Source: Leucobacter sp. cx-328
GTDB taxonomy: Bacteria; Actinomycetota; Actinomycetes; Actinomycetales; Microbacteriaceae
Assembly: GCF_014530035.1 (NCBI RefSeq)
Contig: NZ_JACVMX010000001.1
Coordinates: 186,001 to 250,000 of the forward strand
Direction of reading: 5' to 3'
DNA length: 64,000 nt
Shown here: one piece after another, positions 26,206 through 34,120 of the stretch
Layout: every line of letters starts with the position of its first letter
Numbering within the stretch: position 1 is the stretch's first letter
The notes under the pieces: generated by a model
The model's input: only the letters and a program-made list of their open reading frames with translations
Databases searched by the model: none
What the model was told of the DNA's origin: nothing
Made by a program: the position numbers and the translations under genes

Positions 26206-27054
26206 CTAATAGCTCGCGCGAGGGGTGGATCCGCCGCCATCCCCACGGAAACTGTCGACGAGCGCTTCAGTCTGGCGAGCCAGAATCGCGACATCTGCGC
26301 CGACAGCGACGAAGGAAGCGCCGGCCGCAATATACCGATCCGCGTCCGCGCGCACGAATGCATTCACACCAACTGGCTTGCCAGCAGCCTTCGCCGCTGC
26401 GATGACGTCGAGTACGTTCGCGACGACATCGGGGTGGTTCTGCTGACCCAGTAGGCCCATTGATGCGGCGAGATCAGACGGCCCGATAAAGATCGCGTCA
26501 ACGCCATCAACCGCAAGAATCTCGGCCGCGTTGCGAACCGCCTCTGCCGACTCGATCTGCACGGTGAGGCTGATGGTCTCGGATGCGCGACCGAGGTAGC
26601 CCTCGACGCGATTCCAGCGGGCGGATCGCGCAAGCGCCGAGCCAACTCCGCGGACGCCGCCGCCGACACTGCCGTCGGGGTAGCGCACCGCGCGCACGAT
26701 CTGCTCGGCCTGTGCTGCCGAGTCGACCATGGGAATGAGCAGGTTCTGCGCGCCAAGGTCAAGGAACTGCTTGATCGTGACGGTATCGCCGTAGGGCGGG
26801 CGCACGAGCGGAGCGACCGGGTAGGCCGACATCGCGTAGAGCTGTGCGAGCACCGACTCGAGGCCATTGGGGGAGTGCTCTGCATCGAGCAGCACCCAAT
26901 CGCAGCCGCTGCCGGCGACGATCTCAGCCGTGATGGGGCTGCCTGCGCAGGCCCACAGGCCGATGAGTGGGCGGGCGGTCTCAGGTGCGGCCGCTTCGGC
27001 CGTTTCTGCGAGACGCTGTGTGAGCGTTGTGGGGAGGTTTAGATGAATCGGCAT
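26206..27054 (-). CDS. hpaI: 4-hydroxy-2-oxoheptane-1,7-dioate aldolase
   Basis: HpcH/HpaI class II (metal-dependent) aldolase; it splits 4-hydroxy-2-oxoheptanedioate into pyruvate and succinic semialdehyde. The N-terminal IGLWACAGSPITAEIVAGSGCDWVLLDAEHSPN, the metal-site glutamate in QIESAEAVRN and IGPSDLAASMGLLGQQNHPDV are family hallmarks. Length 282, slightly longer than E. coli HpaI because of an N-terminal Ala-rich stretch. Its start overlaps the hpaH 3' end by 16 bases, so the two are translationally linked. Confidence 0.93.
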   Translation of the reverse strand: MPIHLNLPTTLTQRLAETAEAAAPETARPLIGLWACAGSPITAEIVAGSGCDWVLLDAEHSPNGLESVLAQLYAMSAYPVAPLVRPPYGDTVTIKQFLDLGAQNLLIPMVDSAAQAEQIVRAVRYPDGSVGGGVRGVGSALARSARWNRVEGYLGRASETISLTVQIESAEAVRNAAEILAVDGVDAIFIGPSDLAASMGLLGQQNHPDVVANVLDVIAAAKAAGKPVGVNAFVRADADRYIAAGASFVAVGADVAILARQTEALVDSFRGDGGGSTPRASY

Positions 27055-27824
27055 GTGATCGATCCCAGTTCTGCGTAATCAGCGTGGACGGTGTCGCCGC
27101 GCTCCACCCACATGGGCTTCGTAAACGAGCCAGCAAGAATGATCTCGCCCGCCTCGAGTGACTGACCGTGCTGCGCGAGCTTGTTCGCAAGCCATGCGAC
27201 GCCGAGAGCGGGGTGGCCGAGGATCGCACCTGCCACGCCTGAATCTTCGATGGTCTCGTTGCGGTACAGGAGCGCCTTTGCCCAGGTGAGGTCAACCTCG
27301 TCGACCTTGACCGGGCGGCCGCCGATGACCATGGCGCCCATCGCTGCGTTGTCACTGATGGTGTCTACGATCGTGCGGCCCTCGAGCTCGAGGTGAGAGT
27401 TGAGAATCTCGAGTGCGGGAACCACGTACGCGGTTGCGTCGAGCACGTCAAAGATGGTGACGTTCGGGCCCGAAAGCGGCTTAGAGAGCACGAATGCGAG
27501 CTCGACCTCAATGCGAACGTTTGAGAAGCGATCGAACTCGATGACGGCGCCCGACTCGTGCACCATGTCATCGTGGATGACGCCGTAGTCCGGCTCCGAG
27601 ATGCCAGTGGCGACCTGCATTACCTTCGAGGTGAGGCCAATCTTGTGGCCCACGAGCTTTGCGCCGTTTGCGATGCGGCGATCCGACCATTCCTTCTGGA
27701 TGGCGTAGGAGTCTTCGATGACCATGCCGGGGTAGCGGCTGGTGAGCTTCGGGAGGATGGTGCGGTCACGATCCGCCTGCACCAATTCCTCTGCAATTGC
27801 CTTGATCTGTGCCTGCTCGAGCAT
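27039..27824 (-). CDS. hpaH: 2-oxo-hepta-4-ene-1,7-dioate hydratase
   Basis: Hydratase of the MhpD/HpaH (FAH-fold) family, adding water to 2-oxohept-4-ene-1,7-dioate before HpaI cleavage. Visible: KLVGHKIGLTSKVMQ near residues 59-73, IRIEVELAFVLSKPL with the metal-binding Glu pair near 107-121, and GAMVIGGRPV. It has 261 residues from the ATG at 27824, which is preceded by GGGAGG four bases upstream. It is the first gene of the minus-strand hpaH-hpaI-(FAH-RraA)-GntR-hpaE-hpaD series and is divergent from an MFS transporter. Confidence 0.93.
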   Translation of the reverse strand: MLEQAQIKAIAEELVQADRDRTILPKLTSRYPGMVIEDSYAIQKEWSDRRIANGAKLVGHKIGLTSKVMQVATGISEPDYGVIHDDMVHESGAVIEFDRFSNVRIEVELAFVLSKPLSGPNVTIFDVLDATAYVVPALEILNSHLELEGRTIVDTISDNAAMGAMVIGGRPVKVDEVDLTWAKALLYRNETIEDSGVAGAILGHPALGVAWLANKLAQHGQSLEAGEIILAGSFTKPMWVERGDTVHADYAELGSITCRFI

Positions 27825-27869
27825 GTGCCCTCCCAATCTGCGACTGCGCTGCCGCGTAAGACTTGATCA

Positions 27870-27883
27870 AATCGTATACGATT
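27870..27883. promoter_or_regulatory. GntR-type operator, copy 2 (14-bp palindrome)
   Basis: aatcgtatacgatt, a 14-bp perfect palindrome containing the 12-bp core at 27871-27882, 47 bases upstream of the hpaH start codon, where a repressor would cover the promoter. Confidence 0.8.
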
Positions 27884-28020
27884 CGCAGGCTCTTGTGCCA
27901 GCTTGAATTGGAGGAAATGTGTTCGATAGTTAAACATTGCCCTGGACGGGAATTTTCTCCGATCGGAGATGTGTGAAATGTGATTTGCGCCCGCGAAAGA
28001 TCAGCCTTACGATGTTTGGA

Positions 28021-28032
28021 ATCGTATACGAT
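28021..28032. promoter_or_regulatory. GntR-type operator, copy 3
   Basis: 12-bp palindrome atcgtatacgat, 150 bp from copy 2 and 114 bp before the MFS transporter start. The 321-base divergent region (27825-28145) holds no gene. Confidence 0.75.
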
Positions 28033-28145
28033 CCACTGGTTTGGTGGACAGTATGCACAGGCGCTCAATGGGTGGCGCCGCAATGTGGCGGCAATAGGGC
28101 GCTGTCACATTCACCACACATCCAGACAAGGAAGTCGGAGCAACG

Positions 28146-29525
28146 ATGTCATCATCAGCTGTCACACCGGCGCAACAACGCGAGTTGCGCAAGGTGGCCG
28201 CGGCCACAGTAATCGGTACCACCATTGAGTGGTACGACTTTTTCCTCTACGCAAGCGCAGCGGGACTCGTCTTTAACAAGTTGTTCTTCGAGCCCGTCGG
28301 TTCGGAGTACGGCACCATCATTTCGTTCTTCACGGTCGGCGTAAGTTTCCTCTTCCGACCGCTCGGCGCTTTCCTGGCCGGCCACTTCGGTGACCGTCTC
28401 GGCCGCAAGTCGATGCTCGTGCTCACCCTGGTTCTTATGGGTGCCGCGACGACCCTCATCGGTGTGCTGCCAACCTACGCCCAGATTGGCGTAGCGGCAC
28501 CGCTGCTGCTCGTGTTCCTGCGCGTGCTGCAGGGCCTTTCAACCGGTGGCGAGTGGGGTGCGGCAGTGCTCATGGCCGTTGAGCACGCCCCCGCTGGCAA
28601 GCGTGGCCGCATGGGCGCGTTCCCGCAGATCGGTGTGCCGATCGGCCTGCTGCTCGCATCGGGTGTGCTCGCGCTCATGACGGGTGTAATCTCGCCAGGC
28701 GAGGCTTTCCTTGAGTGGGGCTGGCGTATTCCGTTCCTGCTGAGCATCGTGCTCGTCATCGTTGGTTTCGCGGTGCGTCGTTCGGTTGAGGAGAGCCCGG
28801 TATTCACCGAGATCTCGGAGCGCAAGCAGCAGACCAAGGTTCCCGCAGCGCAGCTCTTTAAGAAGCACTGGCTGCTCGTGCTCTTCGCGGCATTCACCTT
28901 TGCTGGCAACAACGCCGCTGGCTACATGACCACTGGCGGCTACATCCAGAACTACGCAACCACCCCCATCGAAGAGGGTGGCCTGGTCGGCATGGAGCGT
29001 ACACCCGTGCTGCTCGCCGTTGCCGGCGCCTCAATTGTCTGGCTGGCAGTGACCTACTTTGCCGCAGTAATCTCTGACCGCATCGGTCGCAAGAAGACCT
29101 ACATTATTGGCTGGATCGCGTTCCTCGCGATCATCTTCATCCTGTTCCCGCTCGTCAACACGGGCAACGTCTGGCTACTCTTCCTCGGTCTATCGCTCTT
29201 CGCGATCGGCAACGGCTTCACGTATGGCCCGCAGGCGGCGTACTTTGCGGAGCTGTTCCCCGCATCGATCCGCTACTCGGGCGTCTCGATCACCTACGCG
29301 ATTGGTGCCATCCTCGGTGGTGCGTTCGCTCCGATGATCGCGACCTGGCTCGTGAAGAGCACCGGCAGCGCATCGTCTGTCGCGTTCTACATTGCTGGTG
29401 TGCTCGTCGTCGCGTTCATTGCGACCATGCTGCTGCGTGATCGTACGGACATTCCGCTCGATCCTGACAGTGAAGAGATCCAGGAAAAGGGTCACTTCAT
29501 CTGGGAGAAGGCGCACAACGCGTAA
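28146..29525 (+). CDS. MFS metabolite:H+ symporter (MHS family), probable aromatic-acid importer
   Basis: 459-residue 12-helix transporter of the ProP/ShiA/MHS type: TIEWYDFFLYASAAGLVFNKLFF is the family start, RPLGAFLAGHFGDRLGRKSMLVLTL the loop 2-3 motif, and FRVLQG-like VFLRVLQGLSTGGEWGAA follows. Such proteins take up organic and aromatic acids. Divergence from hpaH and a GntR-type palindrome upstream suggest it imports hydroxyphenylacetate or homoprotocatechuate. GGAG is positioned upstream of the ATG. A 15-bp stem lies after the stop. Confidence 0.92.
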   Translation: MSSSAVTPAQQRELRKVAAATVIGTTIEWYDFFLYASAAGLVFNKLFFEPVGSEYGTIISFFTVGVSFLFRPLGAFLAGHFGDRLGRKSMLVLTLVLMGAATTLIGVLPTYAQIGVAAPLLLVFLRVLQGLSTGGEWGAAVLMAVEHAPAGKRGRMGAFPQIGVPIGLLLASGVLALMTGVISPGEAFLEWGWRIPFLLSIVLVIVGFAVRRSVEESPVFTEISERKQQTKVPAAQLFKKHWLLVLFAAFTFAGNNAAGYMTTGGYIQNYATTPIEEGGLVGMERTPVLLAVAGASIVWLAVTYFAAVISDRIGRKKTYIIGWIAFLAIIFILFPLVNTGNVWLLFLGLSLFAIGNGFTYGPQAAYFAELFPASIRYSGVSITYAIGAILGGAFAPMIATWLVKSTGSASSVAFYIAGVLVVAFIATMLLRDRTDIPLDPDSEEIQEKGHFIWEKAHNA

Positions 29526-29541
29526 TCTCGAGAACTGTTTG

Positions 29542-29576
29542 ACGGAGGCCCGGTGCATTGCGCACCGGGCCTCCGT
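29542..29576 (+). terminator. Terminator-like hairpin after the MFS gene
   Basis: Perfect 15-bp stem (29542-29556 / 29562-29576) with a 5-base loop, 17 bases after the stop codon. No run of T follows, only tgtgtgtg, so its efficiency is uncertain. Confidence 0.65.
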
Positions 29577-29632
29577 TGTGTGTGCGGTGTGCGGTGTGCG
29601 GTGTGCTGCGTGCTGCGTGCTGTGTGCTGTAG
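29577..29632. repeat. Low-complexity GTGTGCG/CGTGCTG microsatellite
   Basis: Several successive copies of gtgtgcg-like, then ctgcgtg-like, 7-mers in a gene-free gap between convergent genes. Such runs are prone to slippage, and length may vary between strains. Confidence 0.75.
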
Positions 29633-29649
29633 CTTCTCGCCCTCGTCTG

Positions 29650-29707
29650 GAAATCGACCGTCGGCCAAACGAAAACTCCGGTTTTCATGCTGACGACGGT
29701 TGATTTC
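29650..29707. repeat. Nested hairpin in the convergent gap
   Basis: Outer arms of 14 bases (29650-29663 and 29694-29707; one G-T type mismatch) enclose an inner perfect gaaaac/gttttc hairpin. No T-tract follows on either strand, so it is not a standard terminator. Confidence 0.6.
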
Positions 29708-29724
29708 TCGGTGGAGGTCAACGG

Positions 29725-29739
29725 CTGCCGCGGTTGGCC
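29725..29739 (+). repeat. 15-bp direct repeat flanking the efflux module, left copy
   Basis: ctgccgcggttggcc, followed by a partial ggcca continuation. The same 15-mer recurs in the same orientation at 32377-32391, just beyond the HxlR gene, so the pair brackets the DHA2/DoxX/HxlR module. Confidence 0.6.
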
Positions 29740-29836
29740 TTTGGCCAGTCGTGCTGTGGGTTGAGTGCTTTGCCTTGCCAGTAGCTCGCTGACGGTATCA
29801 CCTAGTTACGTGATGGCCATGGGAGGCGGATGCAGA

Positions 29837-31312
29837 TTACTGAGTTGGGGTTCGCTTCACGAACCAGGCACCAATTACCGCGAGAACTGAGAGCATCGCG
29901 CCGATCAGAAACGCGAACGCAATACCGTCAGCGCTTGCGGCAATGGCGCTTGCTCCTGATGCAGCTGAACTTGCTGACCGCACGCCGAGCACCGTTACAA
30001 ACAGGGCTGTTCCAATGGCGCCGGCCACCTGTTGCACTGCGCCAACGGTTGCTGATCCGTGTGAGTAGAGCTGCGGAGTAAGCGAGCCGAGTGCACTCGT
30101 CATCAGCGGAGTCATCATCATCGCGAGCCCAAGGGACAGTCCAATATGGGCCGCGGTGACGAAAATCGGCGAGGTGTTCTCGGTGAGCTGGGTAAGCGAC
30201 CACAGCACGGCACTCGCCAACATTGAACCGGGAATGACAAGAGGGCGTGGCCCGTAGCGGTCGAAGAGACGACCAACAAGTGGGGCGATAAGCCCCATAA
30301 TGAGGCCACCGGGAAGCATGGTGAGCCCCGTAGCTACGGGATCGAGGCCGAGTACATTCTGAAGATAAATTGGAAGCAGAATGAGCGTTCCAAACATCGC
30401 TGCCATCATGATCGTCACAAGCGACAACGAGAGCGCAAATGGCCGTGAGGCAAATACTCTGAGATCAAGGAGCGCTCGATTTGCACGCTGAAGTACTAGT
30501 TGACGCCAAACGTATAGTGCGAGTCCGATGATGCCTGCAGCAAGCACAAGTCCGCCGGTTAACAGGCCGTCTGCGTTGCCAGATCCGATGGTTGAGAACC
30601 CGTACACAAGCCCACCGAAGCCGAGAGCTGAAAGCGGGATGGAAATTGCATCAAACGGCGTTTTTAGGGTCTCGCCAACGTTGGGCAACCGCAAGAAGCC
30701 TATGAGCAGCATCGCCAATGAAATCGGCAGGACGAACCAGAACAGCGCGCGCCACGAGAAAGCGTTGAGAATGAGCCCCGACACGGTCGGGCCAAGCGCA
30801 GGCGCGACCGCCATGACAATGGTGATTCGTCCCATAAATCGGCCACGTGACTCCGCTGGGATGAGCGCCATGATCGTGGTCATCAGCATTGGCATCATCA
30901 TTGCCGTGCCGCCTGCCTGAATGGCCCGAGCGACGAGTAGTAGTGGGAAGGTTGGAGCGAGTGCTCCGAGTAACGTGCCTGCGGTGAACAGCGACATGGC
31001 GAGCGTGAAGATTTGACGTGTGGTGAAACGCTGCAGGAGATAGCCCGTTGTGGGGATCACGATTGCCATCGTGAGCATGAATGCCGTTGTCGTCCACTGC
31101 GCGGCGTTCAACGTGATGCCGAGGTCGGCCGTGAGATGCGGGAGTGCCACGCCCATCACGGTTTCATTCAGGATCGTGACAAATGCTGCACCGAGGAGAA
31201 GCCAGATTGCTTTGGTGCTGCTGACGTGAGTGGTGTTAGCACCAGTGGCAGGCAGGGGATGTTCTGGGGCGAATGCCCCAGACGAGTGCTCGCTCACAGT
31301 GTCACGAACCAA
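29837..31312 (-). CDS. MFS drug efflux transporter, DHA2 (EmrB/QacA) family
   Basis: 491-residue proton-coupled exporter with 14 predicted membrane helices. Motif A-like and antiporter motif C features are visible (PTTGYLLQRFTTRQIFTLAMSLFTAGTLLGALA and MAVAPALGPTVSGLILNAFSWRALFW, the latter being the DHA2 motif C region). The N-terminus before residue 28 is hydrophilic; the ATG at 31312 overlaps the 3' end of the DoxX-like gene by 19 bases, so the two form an operon. The HxlR regulator divergent from this pair is the probable controller. Confidence 0.9.
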   Translation of the reverse strand: MVRDTVSEHSSGAFAPEHPLPATGANTTHVSSTKAIWLLLGAAFVTILNETVMGVALPHLTADLGITLNAAQWTTTAFMLTMAIVIPTTGYLLQRFTTRQIFTLAMSLFTAGTLLGALAPTFPLLLVARAIQAGGTAMMMPMLMTTIMALIPAESRGRFMGRITIVMAVAPALGPTVSGLILNAFSWRALFWFVLPISLAMLLIGFLRLPNVGETLKTPFDAISIPLSALGFGGLVYGFSTIGSGNADGLLTGGLVLAAGIIGLALYVWRQLVLQRANRALLDLRVFASRPFALSLSLVTIMMAAMFGTLILLPIYLQNVLGLDPVATGLTMLPGGLIMGLIAPLVGRLFDRYGPRPLVIPGSMLASAVLWSLTQLTENTSPIFVTAAHIGLSLGLAMMMTPLMTSALGSLTPQLYSHGSATVGAVQQVAGAIGTALFVTVLGVRSASSAASGASAIAASADGIAFAFLIGAMLSVLAVIGAWFVKRTPTQ

Positions 31313-31656
31313 AGAACAGCAACAGTGATTCCAAGCAGCATGAGAATGATGTTCATGTAGAAGGGCTCTTTGAAGCGGCGGTGGGCGAACACTGCGAGGA
31401 ACTGGATGACTGCCAGACCAATAGCAGCGATTGGCCCGAGAATGGCGACGAACCCGATGAGTGGGAACACAATCACGGCGATGGCGCCAAGAACTTCAGC
31501 GGCTCCAATGAACTTCACGCTGCCGGGGCTGAGCTCCTGCAATGTAGGCATTGGCATGTCTGCGTGCGGCTTTGCGAGCTTCATGCCGCCGGCCATCAGG
31601 AACATGAACGCGAGGATTCCTGAGAGCACCCAGGTGATGATTGAAAGAACGAGCAC
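31294..31656 (-). CDS. DoxX-like small membrane protein
   Basis: 120 residues with four hydrophobic helices and the conserved MAGGMKLAKP and KFIGAAEVLGAIAVI motifs of the DoxX/DoxD-like family. These proteins are often induced with redox or electrophile stress genes; the biochemical role is unclear. I place the start at GTG 31656, which has GGAG eight bases upstream; an upstream ATG at 31734 would extend through the operator region. It is the first gene of a two-gene operon with the DHA2 exporter. Confidence 0.85.
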   Translation of the reverse strand: MLVLSIITWVLSGILAFMFLMAGGMKLAKPHADMPMPTLQELSPGSVKFIGAAEVLGAIAVIVFPLIGFVAILGPIAAIGLAVIQFLAVFAHRRFKEPFYMNIILMLLGITVAVLWFVTL

Positions 31657-31670
31657 TGCGTCTACTCCAT

Positions 31671-31748
31671 AAGTAACTAAATGTAACTGAGGTACAGTGA
31701 GTAAGTATCGGTTACGGGGTGGCAGGCACTGCAACGTGACTGAGTTAC
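31671..31748. promoter_or_regulatory. Regulatory region with repeated GTAACT motifs
   Basis: gtaact at 31673-31678 and 31683-31688 (10 bp apart, one helical turn), with ggttac at 31710 and agttac (inverted) at 31743, between the DoxX and HxlR genes. This is a plausible HxlR binding cluster. Confidence 0.45.
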
Positions 31749-31795
31749 TCCCGTGTGACTGACTATGGGTTCACTAAAGCGGAAATGGAAGACTG

Positions 31796-32314
31796 ATGAG
31801 TGGTCAAAACGTTACGGTGTATGGCGTAGAGACGCCGGACAAGCTTGGTGGGGAGACAGCGGTGTTCGCCGAGGGCGCAGCCTCCGACCATCAGCTGGTC
31901 AGGTCAGCGGGGCATGATGAACCGCGAATGCAACATATTTGCGCGGTCGATGACCAACAGGCCGAGGTGTTTCGGTCGATCCTTGCACGCGTGGGTGATA
32001 AATGGAGCATGATGCTTATTGGCATGCTGCAGCAAGGCCCCTACCGTTTCACTGAGCTTAAACGGATGACTCCGGGTATCTCGTCGCGAATGCTCACCTT
32101 CACGCTGCGGCAGCTCGAACGCGACGGGCTCGTCGAGCGGACGGTGTATGCCGAGATTCCGCCTCGTGTCGAATACCGAGCAACCGTACTCGGGAGCACG
32201 CTCGTCGGACCAGTCATGGCAATTGCCGAATGGGCATTGACTCACCAAACCGAAATTGTCGCGTTCCGTGATCGATATGACCATGCGCAGGATGAATCGT
32301 CCTCCGCTCGATAG
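31796..32314 (+). CDS. HxlR family transcriptional regulator
   Basis: 172 residues; the winged-helix HxlR core starts near residue 55 (VFRSILARVGDKWSMMLIGMLQQGPYRFTELKRMTPGISSRMLTFTLRQLERDGLVERTVY), preceded by about 50 hydrophilic residues not typical of the family. An internal ATG at 31928 would give the normal size, but GGAAG precedes the ATG at 31796. HxlR proteins often sense quinones or electrophiles through cysteine; a Cys lies in the MQHICAVDD segment ahead of the HTH. It probably regulates the divergent DoxX/DHA2 operon. Confidence 0.88.
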   Translation: MSGQNVTVYGVETPDKLGGETAVFAEGAASDHQLVRSAGHDEPRMQHICAVDDQQAEVFRSILARVGDKWSMMLIGMLQQGPYRFTELKRMTPGISSRMLTFTLRQLERDGLVERTVYAEIPPRVEYRATVLGSTLVGPVMAIAEWALTHQTEIVAFRDRYDHAQDESSSAR

Positions 32315-32376
32315 GACGGGAAGGGTCGGTTCTGGTCGGGTTGGGTCAGTCCTGGTCTGATCTGGTCAAGCAAATA

Positions 32377-32391
32377 CTGCCGCGGTTGGCC
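32377..32391 (+). repeat. 15-bp direct repeat flanking the efflux module, right copy
   Basis: Same ctgccgcggttggcc as at 29725. Upstream, 32320-32370 is a degenerate run of ctggtc-like direct repeats. The whole gap 32315-32853 has no credible gene. Confidence 0.6.
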
Positions 32392-32475
32392 GTGGGCCAA
32401 CCTTGCCCTTGGCAAGATTGCTGCGGGTGAGCTTTGGCCGCGGTGTTATCTGCACTGGCGGAAGGTGCGGCGGGG

Positions 32476-32563
32476 ATTTGCCGTAGATATGCGTTCTGCC
32501 CTCAATCGCGTATTTTGTGCTCCAAATTGCATATCTACGGCCGATTACATATTTACGGCAAAT
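32476..32563. repeat. ~66-bp intergenic repeat, copy 1, with extra arm
   Basis: The first 67 bases (32476-32542) run from atttgccgtagatatgc to gcatatctacggc, an imperfect palindrome, and resemble 42942-43007. A further inverted arm (catatttacggcaaat) extends this copy to 32563. The two copies bracket the amine-oxidation module. Confidence 0.65.
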
Positions 32564-32733
32564 CACACTGTGCCCGGCGCGCAGGCAACAGCAGACGCAA
32601 GCCAACACGCCATCGGCAAGGCTCGGCGATAGCCGCGCCGCGGCAGACCCATATGCTGCGCAGGCCTGGCGGGTGGCATCCCCAAAGACCCGTGGGACGA
32701 AGGGCCGATCGACTCACCGTGGGTATGCAAAAA

Positions 32734-32779
32734 GACCTTCGGTAAGACGAAAGCAGCAGAATTCGTCTTACCGAAGGTC
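32734..32779 (-). terminator. Terminator of the sarcosine-oxidase-like gene
   Basis: Perfect 18-bp stem (32734-32751 / 32762-32779), 10-base loop, and a ttttt run on the minus strand. It lies 75 bases after the stop codon. Confidence 0.85.
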
Positions 32780-32853
32780 GATTTCAAGCCGAAGGCAAAA
32801 CCACCCCAACGGCGAGCGAGAGCAGGCCCCGGGCACAGCCCGGGATCCCGTAT

Positions 32854-34026
32854 TTAGTGGCCACCGCCCGTGTAAGGGCCGGTCTTCGCGAGGCGTTCCA
32901 TGTGAGCAGCCAGTGCGAAGCGCGGATCGATGGTGTTGTCTTCGCCCGTGACGAGCTGCGCGGCCCACTCGCCGATCTGCGGAGCGAACTTGAAGCCGTG
33001 CCCCGACAAGCCTGTTAGCGTCACGACGCGGCCGCTTTCGCTGCGGTCGACGACGGGCAGGCGGTCAGGAGTGTACGCGCAATGGTGCACGCTTTCGCGT
33101 ACTGGCTCGGGGTTGATGCCGTCGAACAGCTCTGCTGCGCGCTGGCCAATCTTGATGAGCTCCTCGCGGGTGTGGTGCTTTGGCACCTCAGCAACATCGC
33201 GGAACACCGGCCACTCCGGGTTCGTGCACGCCTTGAATGCGTAGCCGTCGAAGCTCGGAGCACCGAAGAAGTGCACGGGGCCGGAGTCGCGCAGGAACAC
33301 GGGGAACCTGTCTGGCACAAACGCTGCGGGGTCGCGAGGCATGAACCAGGTGAGGCCAAGCACCTGCAGACGGAGGAGTTCGTCGAGCTCGGGGGAGAGG
33401 CGCGTCGACCACGAACCCGAGGCAACGACCACCGACTGGGTAAGCCACGAACCCTGGGTGGTGCGCACGACGACACCGTCTGCTCGCTCTTCAATGCCGA
33501 TGACCTCGGTATTGAAGAACAGGCGTGCGCCGTTGCGCTCAGCGACGTCGAGGGCACTCATGACGGCGACCTCGGGGCGCAGCCCACCGCCCTGCTCATC
33601 GAAGAGCGCGATGTCGTCGTCGCTGATGATGTGCTGCGGGAATTCTGCGCGCAGTTCCTCTGCCGAGAGCACGCGGTGCGGGAGGTCGAATTCCTTGACG
33701 GTGCCGAGCGCGACCTGCAGGTCGGGGAAGTCAGCGGGAGCAATGCTCAAGCAGCCGACCTCGGTGTAGATGTCGCGGCCTGAATCTGCTTCGAGCTCGC
33801 GCCAGAGCGTGCGCGAGCGCTGGATCATGCGAACGTAGGTGCCACCCTCGTGCACCGCGGTGCGGAACACGCGTGACTCGCCAGCGTACGAGCCGTGCGA
33901 ATGCACGCGGCCGTACTGTTCGATGCCGACGACGTCGAGCCCCTCACGCTTGCTCAGCTGCCAGAGTGCCATCGAGCCGACAGCGCCGGTGCCGATGACG
34001 AGGACGTCAGTTTTCTGAAGTTCCAT
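32854..34026 (-). CDS. Monomeric sarcosine oxidase/N-methyltryptophan oxidase-like FAD amine oxidase
   Basis: DAO-family flavoenzyme that oxidises a secondary or primary amine to an imine, releasing H2O2. N-terminal dinucleotide motif VIGTGAVGSMALWQLSKRE, and HHCAYTPDRLPVVD with Cys316, corresponding to Cys315 that covalently holds FAD in monomeric sarcosine oxidase; LSGHGFKFAPQIGE follows as in that family. 390 residues from the ATG at 34026, preceded by AGGAAAG. It lies just after an ornithine-cyclodeaminase-like gene of the same strand; together they may form an amine oxidase system. The true amine substrate cannot be read from the sequence. Confidence 0.88.
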   Translation of the reverse strand: MELQKTDVLVIGTGAVGSMALWQLSKREGLDVVGIEQYGRVHSHGSYAGESRVFRTAVHEGGTYVRMIQRSRTLWRELEADSGRDIYTEVGCLSIAPADFPDLQVALGTVKEFDLPHRVLSAEELRAEFPQHIISDDDIALFDEQGGGLRPEVAVMSALDVAERNGARLFFNTEVIGIEERADGVVVRTTQGSWLTQSVVVASGSWSTRLSPELDELLRLQVLGLTWFMPRDPAAFVPDRFPVFLRDSGPVHFFGAPSFDGYAFKACTNPEWPVFRDVAEVPKHHTREELIKIGQRAAELFDGINPEPVRESVHHCAYTPDRLPVVDRSESGRVVTLTGLSGHGFKFAPQIGEWAAQLVTGEDNTIDPRFALAAHMERLAKTGPYTGGGH

Positions 34027-34066
34027 TTCTCTTTCCTCCGTAAATCTGTGTGCGTTGTGTGATGAA

Positions 34067-34110
34067 GGGCGCGGATCGTGTCCCACGGCCGTGATCTGCG
34101 ATCCGCGCCC
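34067..34110. repeat. 12-bp hairpin between two amine-module genes
   Basis: gggcgcggatcg (34067-34078) pairs with cgatccgcgccc (34099-34110). It sits between the stop of the cyclodeaminase-like gene and the start of the oxidase gene, with no T-tract; it may tune downstream expression. A smaller cgcggatc/gatccgcg pair lies at 35286-35310. Confidence 0.55.
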
Positions 34111-34120
34111 CACTGGGTGG

